This document shows, piece by piece, positions 7,351-15,588 of a stretch of 64,000 nucleotides of DNA. The notes beneath the pieces were generated by a model that was not told the DNA's origin, made no database searches, and saw nothing but the letters and a program-made list of their open reading frames with translations. A program made the position numbers and the translations under genes. Source of the DNA: Pantoea agglomerans NBRC 102470. GTDB taxonomy: Bacteria > Pseudomonadota > Gammaproteobacteria > Enterobacterales > Enterobacteriaceae. How positions within the stretch are numbered: the first letter of the stretch is position 1; the number at the start of each line of letters is the position of its first letter. The stretch is taken from positions 81,851-145,850 of the forward strand of contig NZ_BCZA01000010.1 of assembly GCF_001598475.1 (NCBI RefSeq), written 5' to 3'.

Positions 7351-9552
7351 CTGAAACGTCCAGTTTATCATGATGCCGAGGCGGCTCGCCTCGACGCACT
7401 TAAGCAGTATCATCTGATGGATTCACCGCCGACCGATGCGCTGGATCGCCTCACTACGCTTGCCGCGCGGCTGTTTCGGGTGCCGGTCGCTTTTGTCTCG
7501 CTTATTGATGAAAAGCGGCAGTTTTTTGCCTCCCGTTACGGTTTAAATATTTCAGGTACGGCGCGCAACGTCGCCTTCTGCCACCATACCCTGGCGCAGG
7601 GCGATATCCTCTGCGTGCCCGATACGCTGAAAGATCCGCGCTTCCGCGACAGTCCGCTGGTTCACGGCTACCCCTTTATCCGCTTTTACGCGGGAATCCC
7701 GCTCTCGACCCCGGATGGGCATCATATTGGCACGGTCTGCCTGACCGACAGCCATCCTCGTGAGCCGTTAACTGCAGAGGATCGAAAGCATCTGAACGAT
7801 ATTGCTGCCCTGGTGATGGATCGCATGGAGATGCATCGTCTGGAGTTATTGCGCTACACCAGCCAGCAGCGACTCGAGGCGATCTCATCCACTTCGCCTG
7901 ACGCCATTGTCTGCACCGACCTTCGGCGTGGCATAACCTTCTGGAACCCGGCCGCCACCGCGCTGTTCGGCTACAGCGCAGAGGAGATGCGAGGCCAGTA
8001 TATCAGCGAGCTGATCCCTGCTCGCTGTCAGACTGACTACCGTAATGAACTGGTCCGGATTACCTCTGACGAAGCAGCTATCTCGCACCCACGCTCTTTG
8101 CAGATATGGGGTGTTACGCGTGAAGGTCGTGAATTTCCGGCAGAGGTCTCTTTTTCGGGCTGGCGTGAAGAGGGCGAACGGCTGGTGGGCATGATCATCC
8201 GCGATGTCACGGCCCGCTATGAGAGTGAGGCGCGGCTCTGTGAGCTGGCCTCACTGGATATGCTGACACGTCTCGCCAGCCGCAGCGCGTTTATGGATCA
8301 GGTCGGCCAGCTGACCAGGGCGGGCGTCCCCTATACGTTACTGATGACCGATCTCGATGGTTTTAAAGAGGTTAACGATACGCTGGGGCATGCTGCAGGC
8401 GATGCGTTATTGTGCCACGTTGCCGAACAGATTCGTGCGGTGTGCGCCAGTGCCGTGACGGCTGCGCGCCTGGGCGGTGATGAATTTGTGATCCTGTTAG
8501 CGGGCGGCAGCGCAGAGGCGGCGATCACGGCGGAGAAACTGATTGCGGCCGTTCAGACGCCGTTCCGCTATCACGACTCACCGGTGGTGGTCGGTGCCAG
8601 CACCGGCATCGCCTCCTATCCGGAGCACGGCAGGGATCCCTCTTCGGTGATGTCCGCCGCTGATCTGGCGCTCTATCGCGCCAAAGCGTCGGGTAAAGGC
8701 TGCAGCATGCTGTTTATGCCCGCGTTTCGTGAAGCGGAGCAGCAGCGCCGCCGCTTTGAGCGCGAACTGGAAACGGCGGTGCGGCAGCAGCAGTTCACTC
8801 TTTACTATCAGCCCCGCTACGACGTTGAAAGCGGAAAGCTTATTGGCTGCGAGACACTGGTACGCTGGCAGCATCCGACGCGCGGGCTGCTGTTGCCGGC
8901 TGAATTTATCGGCATGCTGGTTAAAAGTCCGCTTTCAGTCACGCTGGGTGAATGGATCATCCGCAGTGCTCTGGCACAGGTCCGGCAGTGGCAGGTTCGC
9001 TCTCCTCAGCTTCGCGTCAGCATTAACCTGTTTCCGCGCCAGCTTGCAGGGAACAGCCTGGAGACGGTAATACGTGAGAGTGCCGGAGGCGATGCCGGTT
9101 TTGTTGAGCTGGAAGTGGATGAGCCACTGCTGGCCGTGCTGATGCAGGATATGCCGGTTCAGGTTGACGCCGTACGCCGAACGGGAGCCTCGTTCGTTAT
9201 CGATCATTACGGGCGTACGCTGGGGGCGATTAACCTGCTGCGCTATAGCGTTGTGACGGGTTTTAAAATCGATAAGTCGATGACGCACGAGCTGGGTTCC
9301 AGCATGCGGGTGCGTATGATGTTCCGGGCCATTACCGCGCTCGGCAAAAGCCTGGGTATCCGGGTGGCCGCCGAAGGCGTGGAAGATAAAGAGCAGATCG
9401 CTTTTGTTACGGCCGCCGGATGCGACATTATGCAGGGCAATGGCCTGTGCCAGCCACTGACGCCGGCGGACTTTGAGGCGATGCTGTGCGGAGAGGAGTA
9501 CTGTGCGCCCGCTGTCGCTATCGCCAGCGGTTATGACGTTACGCCACGCTAA
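7351..9552 (+). CDS. GAF-PAS-GGDEF-(degenerate EAL) protein, probable CTG start
   Basis: Predicted cytosolic diguanylate cyclase. The first ATG (7417) would remove a conserved N-terminal helix of the GAF family (EAARLDALKQYHLMDSPPTD). The frame stays open to a TAA at 7330, and the only plausible start after it is CTG at 7351, seven bases after AGGAG. This gives 733 residues. Counting from 7351: GAF about 20-160, PAS about 175-290, GGDEF about 305-460 with intact GGDEF at 375-379, EAL-like 465-715. The RxxD site is missing (ASAV there). The EAL domain has ETL instead of EAL and IDHYGR where DDFGTG is expected, so phosphodiesterase activity is unlikely. It mirrors the protein at 2849. Confidence 0.85.
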   Translation: MKRPVYHDAEAARLDALKQYHLMDSPPTDALDRLTTLAARLFRVPVAFVSLIDEKRQFFASRYGLNISGTARNVAFCHHTLAQGDILCVPDTLKDPRFRDSPLVHGYPFIRFYAGIPLSTPDGHHIGTVCLTDSHPREPLTAEDRKHLNDIAALVMDRMEMHRLELLRYTSQQRLEAISSTSPDAIVCTDLRRGITFWNPAATALFGYSAEEMRGQYISELIPARCQTDYRNELVRITSDEAAISHPRSLQIWGVTREGREFPAEVSFSGWREEGERLVGMIIRDVTARYESEARLCELASLDMLTRLASRSAFMDQVGQLTRAGVPYTLLMTDLDGFKEVNDTLGHAAGDALLCHVAEQIRAVCASAVTAARLGGDEFVILLAGGSAEAAITAEKLIAAVQTPFRYHDSPVVVGASTGIASYPEHGRDPSSVMSAADLALYRAKASGKGCSMLFMPAFREAEQQRRRFERELETAVRQQQFTLYYQPRYDVESGKLIGCETLVRWQHPTRGLLLPAEFIGMLVKSPLSVTLGEWIIRSALAQVRQWQVRSPQLRVSINLFPRQLAGNSLETVIRESAGGDAGFVELEVDEPLLAVLMQDMPVQVDAVRRTGASFVIDHYGRTLGAINLLRYSVVTGFKIDKSMTHELGSSMRVRMMFRAITALGKSLGIRVAAEGVEDKEQIAFVTAAGCDIMQGNGLCQPLTPADFEAMLCGEEYCAPAVAIASGYDVTPR

Positions 9553-9607
9553 TCGGTCTGATTGTGGCGAGCGTAGCGGAGGATGCCCGACGCTGATAGT
9601 CTGCGCC

Positions 9608-10180
9608 TCAGGGTGAGTGTGCGGGCTGGTATTCCTGTTTCAGCAAGCCGAAGATCCAGTCATCCTGCCACTGGCCGTTGAGGAAGAAGTTCTGCCGCAA
9701 CGTCCCCTCCTGCACAAAGCCCGCTGAAATCAGGGTCCGGCGTGAGGCCGCATTGCCTGCCGTCACCGTCGCGATCAGTTTGCGGTATTCCTGTTGCTCA
9801 AAGCAGAAGGTGATAATGGCATGCAGAGACTCGCTGCCGTAGCCTTTGCCCTGCGCATCTGCGGCCAGAATAAAGCCAAACTCCGCAATACCCTCTCCAC
9901 GATCGATAAACCCGCAAAAGCCAGCCGGAGCACCGGATGTTTTTTCTCCGATAACCAGACAGAGCCAGTGCCTGCAGCCCTTGTACCAGGCGGGCAGGCG
10001 GACATCAAATGAGTGGGTTCTGATCTCTTCAGCGCTGCGCGGATCGCTGATGTACTGCATCACCGATCTATCCTGACTGACTGCCAGATAGAAGGGCCAG
10101 TCTTCCTGCCGAAGTGACCGATAAGTCAGGCGCGGCGAGGTGACTTTCAGCAGTATTTCAGCAGACTCTTCAGTTGTCAT
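9608..10180 (-). CDS. GNAT-family N-acetyltransferase, RimJ/RimL type
   Basis: Predicted to transfer an acetyl group from acetyl-CoA to an amine, possibly a protein N-terminus or small molecule. The acetyl-CoA loop is visible as AADAQGKGYGSE, and the family pattern ASRRTLISAGFVQEGTLR follows near the C-terminus. The start at 10180 (190 aa) is preceded by CAGGGAG. The longer frame from 10231 has no ribosome binding site. It converges with the GGDEF-EAL gene and diverges from the FMN-protein gene at 10439. The substrate cannot be inferred. Confidence 0.85.
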   Translation of the reverse strand: MTTEESAEILLKVTSPRLTYRSLRQEDWPFYLAVSQDRSVMQYISDPRSAEEIRTHSFDVRLPAWYKGCRHWLCLVIGEKTSGAPAGFCGFIDRGEGIAEFGFILAADAQGKGYGSESLHAIITFCFEQQEYRKLIATVTAGNAASRRTLISAGFVQEGTLRQNFFLNGQWQDDWIFGLLKQEYQPAHSP

Positions 10181-10438
10181 CGTGCAACTCCCTGCGGATC
10201 GGATCTCTGTGGCGATGGCGCAAAATAACACAGAGTGGCTGACTGGCGGGACGCGCTTTTGCCGCTCTGCGAGGTATCCCGCAATCCCGACGCTATTTCA
10301 CCAGCTCCTGCTCTCGTGCATTGTCCAGCTCCCGCTTGCCACATTTGCTCTTATCGCTGCGCTGTCAGGCCTTCTGCCCACTTCATTGCTACGCTTTTAG
10401 CCAGATGGCTGAAATTGACCCTGATGAGAGTAATCCCC

Positions 10439-11008
10439 ATGGAATTGAAAACGTTTGAAACTGGAGCCTGGGCTGCGCTGCAGGAATCTGCAACCGATCC
10501 ACAGGGTGGATTTCGTTATCTGATGCTCTGTACGGTCGATGCTCTGCTACAACCTCAGGCGCGCACCGTGGTTCTGCGCAAGTGTGCCGACGACCGCAGG
10601 ATGCTGACATTTCATACGGATGTTCGCAGCCCGAAGTGGCAGGAGATGGCGGCGAATCCGCAGGTCACCGTGCTGGGATATTGCCATCAGCGTCGCCTGC
10701 AGTTACGGCTGGCAGGGCGGGTTGCGTGTTATGCGGCGGGAAGTGATGTTGCCCGGGCAGCCTGGCGTGCGTTACCGCAGCACACGCGGCAGACTTACAC
10801 CGGCGGACCTCCTGGGGAAGCGCGGACAACGGCTAACGAGACGTCTGACGCGACGGCAGCGGAAACCGGGGAATCCCGTTTTGGCGTGGTGATTTTGCAG
10901 GCCGGTGTGCTGGACGCTTATCAGCTTCAGCGAAACGAAAATCAGCGCGGCCTGTTTCGCTATTCGGCTAACGGCGAGTTGCAGGAAAGCGAGTGGCTCA
11001 ATCCCTGA
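10439..11008 (+). CDS. Pyridoxamine 5'-phosphate oxidase-like FMN-binding protein
   Basis: A split-barrel flavoprotein of the PNPOx-like superfamily (189 aa from 10439). The N-terminal half has the expected pattern: ARTVVLRKC for the FMN-binding strand, then HTDVRSPKWQEM and LGYCHQRRLQLRLAG. The C-terminus ends with the YQLQRNENQRGLFRY pattern typical of this subgroup. It is related to Alr4036-type proteins rather than to PdxH. ATG 10424, five codons upstream, is an alternative start; GAGAG precedes 10439. The reaction is unknown. It is monocistronic, with no terminator recognised after it. Confidence 0.8.
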   Translation: MELKTFETGAWAALQESATDPQGGFRYLMLCTVDALLQPQARTVVLRKCADDRRMLTFHTDVRSPKWQEMAANPQVTVLGYCHQRRLQLRLAGRVACYAAGSDVARAAWRALPQHTRQTYTGGPPGEARTTANETSDATAAETGESRFGVVILQAGVLDAYQLQRNENQRGLFRYSANGELQESEWLNP

Positions 11009-11294
11009 CCCGATGTGCCTGATTCACTTCAGGTCAGGTCAACGCCTGATTGATCCTCTTTTCGCGCACACGATAAAAGAGATTTCACTGTCTGCCGCTT
11101 CGTTAGCTGTTTTTTATCTGCCTCACCGCTTATCCGATTTTAGCACCACGTTATCTTCATATGATGGCGTTTTTCTGCTTTTTCCTATCTTTTGTCATTG
11201 TTTGTGCCAGGCTTTAACTAACCGAAAAGCAGTGACTTATGCTCAAGGTAAAGAAAAGTACAAATGATCGCTCTGTATCACAGGCAGGTTAAAC

Positions 11295-12773
11295 ATGAAC
11301 AATCAACCTCCTGAAAAACCAGGGTCAGAGGGTAGCGACCAGGTGCTAAGCCTGGCGGAGGAAACCGTTGAGGTCTCGAAACAGCGGGTCATCGACGGTC
11401 ATGTCAGGGTTACCCGACAGGTCACTGAGCATCAGCAGAAGATTGCGCTGATGCTCCGGCATCAGACGGCGGAAATAGAACGCATTCCTAAATCGGAACG
11501 GCTGGCTGAGATGCCGGAGATCCGTGAAGAAAATGGCGTTCTGATCATTCCTGTCGTTGAAGAGGAAATCGAGATCGTTCGTCATCTGGTGCTGAAAGAG
11601 GAGTGGCATATCCGCAAAGTTGTCAGTGAGGAAGCGACAGAACAGGTCGTCTCCCTGCGCAAACAGCACGCTCACCTGACCCGAACACGCTATTCAGAGC
11701 CGTCCGAATCCATCACCGAGGAACACAACATGGCGCGTGAAACAATCGTAACAATGTTCAGCAATATCTCACTGGCAGAGGGTGCAAAGCGTAACCTGAT
11801 CAAGGCCGGGTTCCTTGATGATGACATTGATATCATCTCCGGTGATCGTTTGCGTACCGAAGGTCAGGAGGCCCGTCACCCTGGTTTCTGGCAACGCCTG
11901 TTCGGCAATACGCTGGAGGAGGATCAGGCCGAAGTGTATGAAGACGCGATGCGAACCGGCGGAGTAGTGCTGTCGCTGCGGGCCGATGAAGATGAGTTAC
12001 CTCGCGCCTTGGGCATCCTTGATGCACATGAAGAACTTACCGAGCGCAGTGCGGCGCTGCCCGATGATTACGCGCCAGGTTACGCGACCAGTGATGGTCT
12101 GACAGCACCTGCCAGTGGAACGCTTCAGGATAATGCCGCCGCCGATCCGCTCTCTAGCGATCCTGCCCATCGTGGCGCTGCCCGTACCGCCCTGACCGGT
12201 GACGAAAGTGACGAGGATGTACTGCGTCTGGCAGAGGAGCGACTGGAAGTGGGTAAACGTCTGGTCAGCGAAGGTTCAACCCGCGTTCGCCGCTACACTG
12301 TCACCGATCAGGTCTCAGAAAATGTCTCGCTGCATGAGCAGCACGCCGCAATCTTCCGTCGTCCGGTGAATGAATCAGGTTCACCCACCCATGTTGACTG
12401 GTCTGAAAAAACTGTCGAAGTGGAAGAGACGCATGAGCAGCCCGTGATTAATAAGACCGCGGAGATCATTGAAGAGGTGGTGTTACGCAAAGAGACAAGC
12501 GATCGGGTTGAAACTATCAACGATTCGGTACGCCGTCAGGAAGTGGATATTGACCATGCCAGTACAGATCCTCTCGGCGCAGATCGGCTGACCGGGAATC
12601 GTACTGTGGCCGATCCGTTGCTTGAAAGCACGCGTCAGGCCCGCGCTGACCACGACACCCGTCCGGTAACGCCAGGCAGCGAGCCAGCGCATAAAGAGGG
12701 TTTCGCGGAAAAGGCCGGTGATAAAATCGCGGAAGCGAAAGAGAAAGTCGAAAACAAGTTTGAAAAGCCGTAA
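11295..12773 (+). CDS. YsnF/AvaK (DUF2382) and YflT-type stress protein
   Basis: A soluble, acidic 492-residue protein with three modules. A first DUF2382 (YsnF/AvaK) domain spans about 18-135 and a second about 309-420; both are rich in Glu/Val/Arg with the pattern LAEE..EV.K. Between them (about 146-240) lies a YflT-like general-stress domain beginning MARETIVTMF and containing GFLDDDIDII. The tail (about 460-492) is a Lys/Glu-rich helix. In other bacteria these domains occur in stress-induced proteins of unknown biochemistry. An in-frame ATG at 11730, with GAGG upstream, could give an internal product starting at the YflT module. A strong terminator follows at 12807. Confidence 0.8.
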   Translation: MNNQPPEKPGSEGSDQVLSLAEETVEVSKQRVIDGHVRVTRQVTEHQQKIALMLRHQTAEIERIPKSERLAEMPEIREENGVLIIPVVEEEIEIVRHLVLKEEWHIRKVVSEEATEQVVSLRKQHAHLTRTRYSEPSESITEEHNMARETIVTMFSNISLAEGAKRNLIKAGFLDDDIDIISGDRLRTEGQEARHPGFWQRLFGNTLEEDQAEVYEDAMRTGGVVLSLRADEDELPRALGILDAHEELTERSAALPDDYAPGYATSDGLTAPASGTLQDNAAADPLSSDPAHRGAARTALTGDESDEDVLRLAEERLEVGKRLVSEGSTRVRRYTVTDQVSENVSLHEQHAAIFRRPVNESGSPTHVDWSEKTVEVEETHEQPVINKTAEIIEEVVLRKETSDRVETINDSVRRQEVDIDHASTDPLGADRLTGNRTVADPLLESTRQARADHDTRPVTPGSEPAHKEGFAEKAGDKIAEAKEKVENKFEKP

Positions 12774-12806
12774 TACCGGAGCGGTGATTGTCGCCTTCTA
12801 TGCCTG

Positions 12807-12832
12807 AAAACCCGTCGCAGACGGGTTTTTTT
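12807..12832 (+). terminator. Rho-independent terminator
   Basis: A 10-bp stem, AAAACCCGTC with GACGGGTTTT, GCA loop and a run of T. It ends the stress-protein transcript. Confidence 0.9.
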
Positions 12833-12986
12833 CATAAATCACACTGAAATTCTGTAGGCAATTTAATGGCATCACTTAGACCTGACACCCGTTGACGGAG
12901 AATGGCCACATTGAAAGTTGTATAGAGCTCTCGTCTTAAGTGTGTGTACGTTATTCGTGACCTGCCCCTAGTATTAGATACAACGA

Positions 12987-13820
12987 TCAGTTAGTAATGT
13001 CGGTTTGTTCACCTTCTGATTTTCCATTTCTCCAGCCTGCTGCAAATTCAGACGGCGTCTGGTAATTCAGCGATGAATGAGGTCTGGACTCGTTATAGTC
13101 CTGCCGCCAGTCATTAATGATTTTCCGGGCATGAACAATATCGCTGAACCAGTGCTTATTCAGACATTCATCGCGAAAGCGTCCGTTAAAACTCTCAATA
13201 AATCCGTTCTGTGTCGGTTTACCGGGCTGAATAAGCCGCAGCTCCACGCAATGCTCAAAGGCCCATTGGTCAAGTGCTCTACAGGTAAACTCCGGCCCCT
13301 GGTCAGTTCTTATCGTAGCCGGATATCCGCGAAACAGCGCAATACTGTCCAGAATATGCGTGACCTGCACGCCTGAAATCCCAAAGGCAACAGTGACAGT
13401 CAGGCATTCCTTTGTGAAGTCATCGACGCAGTTAAGGCACTTGATCCTGCGACCGGTGGCCAGTTCATCCATGACGAAATCCATTGACCAGGTCAGATTG
13501 GGCGCATCCGGGCGAAGCAGCGGAAGCCGCTCAGTCGCCAGACCCTTACGACGTCGTCTGCGCTTCACACTCAGGCCGTTAAGGTGATAAATGCGGTATA
13601 CCCGCTTGTGGTTGACGTGAAGGCCCTCACGACGCAATAACTGCCAGATCCGCCGGTAACCAAAGCGACGGCGTTCAGGTGCCAGCTCTGTGATGCGTAG
13701 AGATAGCTGCGCGTCAGCAGCCGGACGCTGAGCTGAATAACGGCAGGTTGAAAGAGACAGACCTGCCAGCCTGCAGGCACGACGTTGCGACAGACCCGTT
13801 GCATCACATATGACTTCCAC
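12987..13820 (-). CDS. IS3-family transposase OrfB (DDE catalytic part)
   Basis: The integrase-core half of the transposase. Catalytic acidic residues are visible in SMDFVMDE, RTDQGPEF and NGFIESFNGRFRDECL, the D-D-35-E arrangement of retroviral-type integrases. An HTH-like region (HVNHKRVYRIYHLNGL) precedes the core. A GTG at 13820 opens the frame given here, but the reading frame continues upstream (KVLTTDQKREAVEV) into the end of orfA. That is expected when OrfB is made only as an OrfAB fusion by -1 slippage near CGAAAG. The product normally acts on the element's terminal repeats. Confidence 0.9.
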   Translation of the reverse strand: MEVICDATGLSQRRACRLAGLSLSTCRYSAQRPAADAQLSLRITELAPERRRFGYRRIWQLLRREGLHVNHKRVYRIYHLNGLSVKRRRRRKGLATERLPLLRPDAPNLTWSMDFVMDELATGRRIKCLNCVDDFTKECLTVTVAFGISGVQVTHILDSIALFRGYPATIRTDQGPEFTCRALDQWAFEHCVELRLIQPGKPTQNGFIESFNGRFRDECLNKHWFSDIVHARKIINDWRQDYNESRPHSSLNYQTPSEFAAGWRNGKSEGEQTDITN

Positions 13821-13843
13821 GGCTTCCCGCTTCTGGTCTGTCG

Positions 13844-14106
13844 TCAGAACTTTCGACCCAAAGCCACCTGAAGCGCCTCCTTATCCAGCATGGCTTCGGC
13901 GAGCAGCTTCTTAAGGCGGACGTTCTCCTCTTCAAGTAACTTAAGCCGCTTTACCTCAGGGACTTCCATGCCGCCAAACTTCTTGCGCCAGGTGTAGAAA
14001 GTAGCGTCTGAAATAGAATACTTACGGCAGAGTTCCCGTGCAGAAACCCCGGCTTCGGCCTCGCGGAGGATACTGATGATCTGTTCGTAGGAAAACGCTT
14101 CTTCAT
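13844..14106 (-). pseudogene. IS3-family OrfA, frameshifted near its start
   Basis: From ATG 14106 the frame begins MKKRF and then leaves the family sequence. One base later the expected frame resumes as YEQIISILREAEAGVSAREL and continues to GRKF and a stop at 13844. The span is 263 bases, one short of a whole number of codons, and only four T are found after CG where five would keep frame. The protein would hold the helix-turn-helix and leucine-zipper part of the transposase (LEEENVRLKKLLAEA). It may be a real inactivating deletion or a homopolymer sequencing error. Confidence 0.8.
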
Positions 14107-14179
14107 GGGGATGCCCTCATGTGGCTTATGAAGACATTACTAACATCGGGGTGTACTAATCAACGGGGAGCAGGTCATA

Positions 14180-14473
14180 TCAGTCATAGCACCATCGCCT
14201 GGCACGGGCTGACTCGATTACCATCCCGATAGTAAGAGGGATGGCCTCGCGCGGGTTTTTTGGATAGTAGAGGCTGAAAGTCACCAGATCAGAATCCATT
14301 CCAAACGCATCGAAGACGTTCTGAAGGCATTCCGCAGCGTCCTCCGGGTCAAGCTTCATGTCCTGATTAAGCGACATCTCTGGCGTGAGTGTTTTTTTCC
14401 GGAACGTAAGCAGCGATCGGCCGTTCCACGGCTCAATGAGTGCCATTACGCGTGCCTGTGTGTCATCTACCAT
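14180..14473 (-). CDS. DUF1493 family protein (97 aa)
   Basis: A small acidic protein of the DUF1493 group, which resembles acyl-carrier-type folds. The family pattern is visible as LTPEMSLNQDMKLDPEDAAE, then FGMDSDLVTFSLYYP, then PLTIGMVIESA. The stop codon is only two bases outside the IS end at 14177, but the C-terminus looks natural for the family. It overlaps the upstream gene by seven bases, implying translational coupling. DUF1493 genes often travel with a hydrophobic partner, as here. Function is not established. Confidence 0.75.
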   Translation of the reverse strand: MVDDTQARVMALIEPWNGRSLLTFRKKTLTPEMSLNQDMKLDPEDAAECLQNVFDAFGMDSDLVTFSLYYPKNPREAIPLTIGMVIESARARRWCYD

Positions 14474-14958
14474 AACTTATCCTCCCCGCGAGCGATGGCA
14501 TTGTACAGTCTGACCGAATTGAAACTGATATCGGCAACGTCTCTTGCCAGAATCACCCAGCCCACGACGGGTATCGCCCGACCAACAAAGGTGCTGAGCT
14601 TATGCGTAAAAAGGATACGCGCGGTCCGGGGCGGGTATCCCCCTACGATGGTGGGGAGCTGTATGCCGAAAGGAAACTTGGCGTTAGGGAATACTCTGCG
14701 TGCTGCCCGTGAGGCATAGGAGGTACCTTTGAGAGCATCGCGCGGTTTGGTGCGGGTAGTCAGGACATTACGTCCAGACAGGATGGCCACGATCGCTCCG
14801 AAGTCATCAATGCCCAGCTGTTCAGCGACTTCTTCACAGAAAATCATGAAAAAGAGCTCACCAGCGGTGAGGTTCGGTCTACCTGCGTAGAAATAGGTGT
14901 TATTGAGTTCTTCAGTCGTATCCACTGCCAGCTCCCACAAGTTCACTTCATTCATCAT
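14467..14958 (-). CDS. Conserved hypothetical, partner of DUF1493 gene
   Basis: A 163-residue protein. The N-terminal half is mixed and acidic (EELNNTYFYAGRPNLTAGEL). The middle resembles a processing or toxin-linker region (RTKPRDALKGTSYASRAARR). The C-terminal part is hydrophobic (STFVGRAIPVVGWVILARDV), followed by a polar tail. There is no signal peptide. Its overlap with the DUF1493 gene suggests the two proteins work together. Such pairs are seen in enterobacterial genomic islands, but I cannot assign a function; a membrane-targeting toxin or immunity role is only a guess. Confidence 0.6.
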   Translation of the reverse strand: MMNEVNLWELAVDTTEELNNTYFYAGRPNLTAGELFFMIFCEEVAEQLGIDDFGAIVAILSGRNVLTTRTKPRDALKGTSYASRAARRVFPNAKFPFGIQLPTIVGGYPPRTARILFTHKLSTFVGRAIPVVGWVILARDVADISFNSVRLYNAIARGEDKLW

Positions 14959-15341
14959 CCTGATGCTTTTTAAACAATACCTCGCGCGTTCATGCTTGAC
15001 AACCTGACGGTCTGGGACAGGATAATAAAAAACGGTAATTTCACCTCATCTCCCTACAGGCACTCGCGGCATCATTTCAGAAATGGGCATGGTTTCGCTA
15101 TCCTTATGTCTTAAATGATTTTTTATGCCGTCAGCGCGCTGAATAACGGGAGCGGGGCGTCATCAGGCACTCTGGGGCGCATACCTGGCCATAGAGAGAT
15201 AAAGGTTATAGAAAGGTTCCTGGGGTATTAAACATTTCCCATTGTCTATATCCATACCTTACATAGACCTGCATTTATCGATACCACAGGAATCTACATT
15301 AGAGTCACATAAGCGATTTGCTAGTGACGGCTTTGCCTTAT

Positions 15342-15515
15342 TTAAGTTTGCTCCAGGGTTTTCTTAAGAGATAAGAAGGCTTCCTGTACACGCTGGTTAC
15401 CAGTCTGTGCTGCCACGAAGCGATGAACCCCCCTCGCGTTGTGCAGACCGCGATCCCTGACTACCCTTGCTGTTGTTTCTATTCCCAAAGCGGGCCGGAT
15501 AGCCTGAACGCCGGA
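15342..15515 (-). pseudogene. Possible gene remnant (57 codons, no start)
   Basis: Within the 630-base gap 14959-15588 one minus-strand frame looks protein-like. It is open from 15515 to a TAA at 15342 and reads RDRGLHNARGVHRFVAAQTG near its middle and ends FLSLKKTLEQT. No ATG opens it, and a stop lies directly upstream. It could be the 3' end of a decayed gene. The family is not recognised. Nothing else could be supported in the gap apart from the promoter of the next gene. Confidence 0.3.
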
Positions 15516-15588
15516 TTAGCATCTGCAATTTTTAGTCATTAACGGCAGGCGATCGTGAATCTGCCGTGCATTATCAATCAGGGAAATC

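Larger units (their letters stand above)
12958..14177 (-). mobile_element. IS3-family insertion sequence, 1220 bp
   Basis: The ends are imperfect inverted repeats. Both begin TGACCTGC and both contain TTAGTAATGTC about 35 bases in. The element carries an orfA/orfB pair on the minus strand, expected to be joined by -1 frameshifting. The flanking bases (TCG on the left, TAT on the right) do not form the 3- or 4-bp target duplication expected for this family. This suggests an old insertion or one altered by recombination. orfA is frameshifted, so autonomous transposition is doubtful. It resembles the ISEhe3-type elements of Pantoea/Erwinia; that name is from memory and not verified. Confidence 0.85.
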
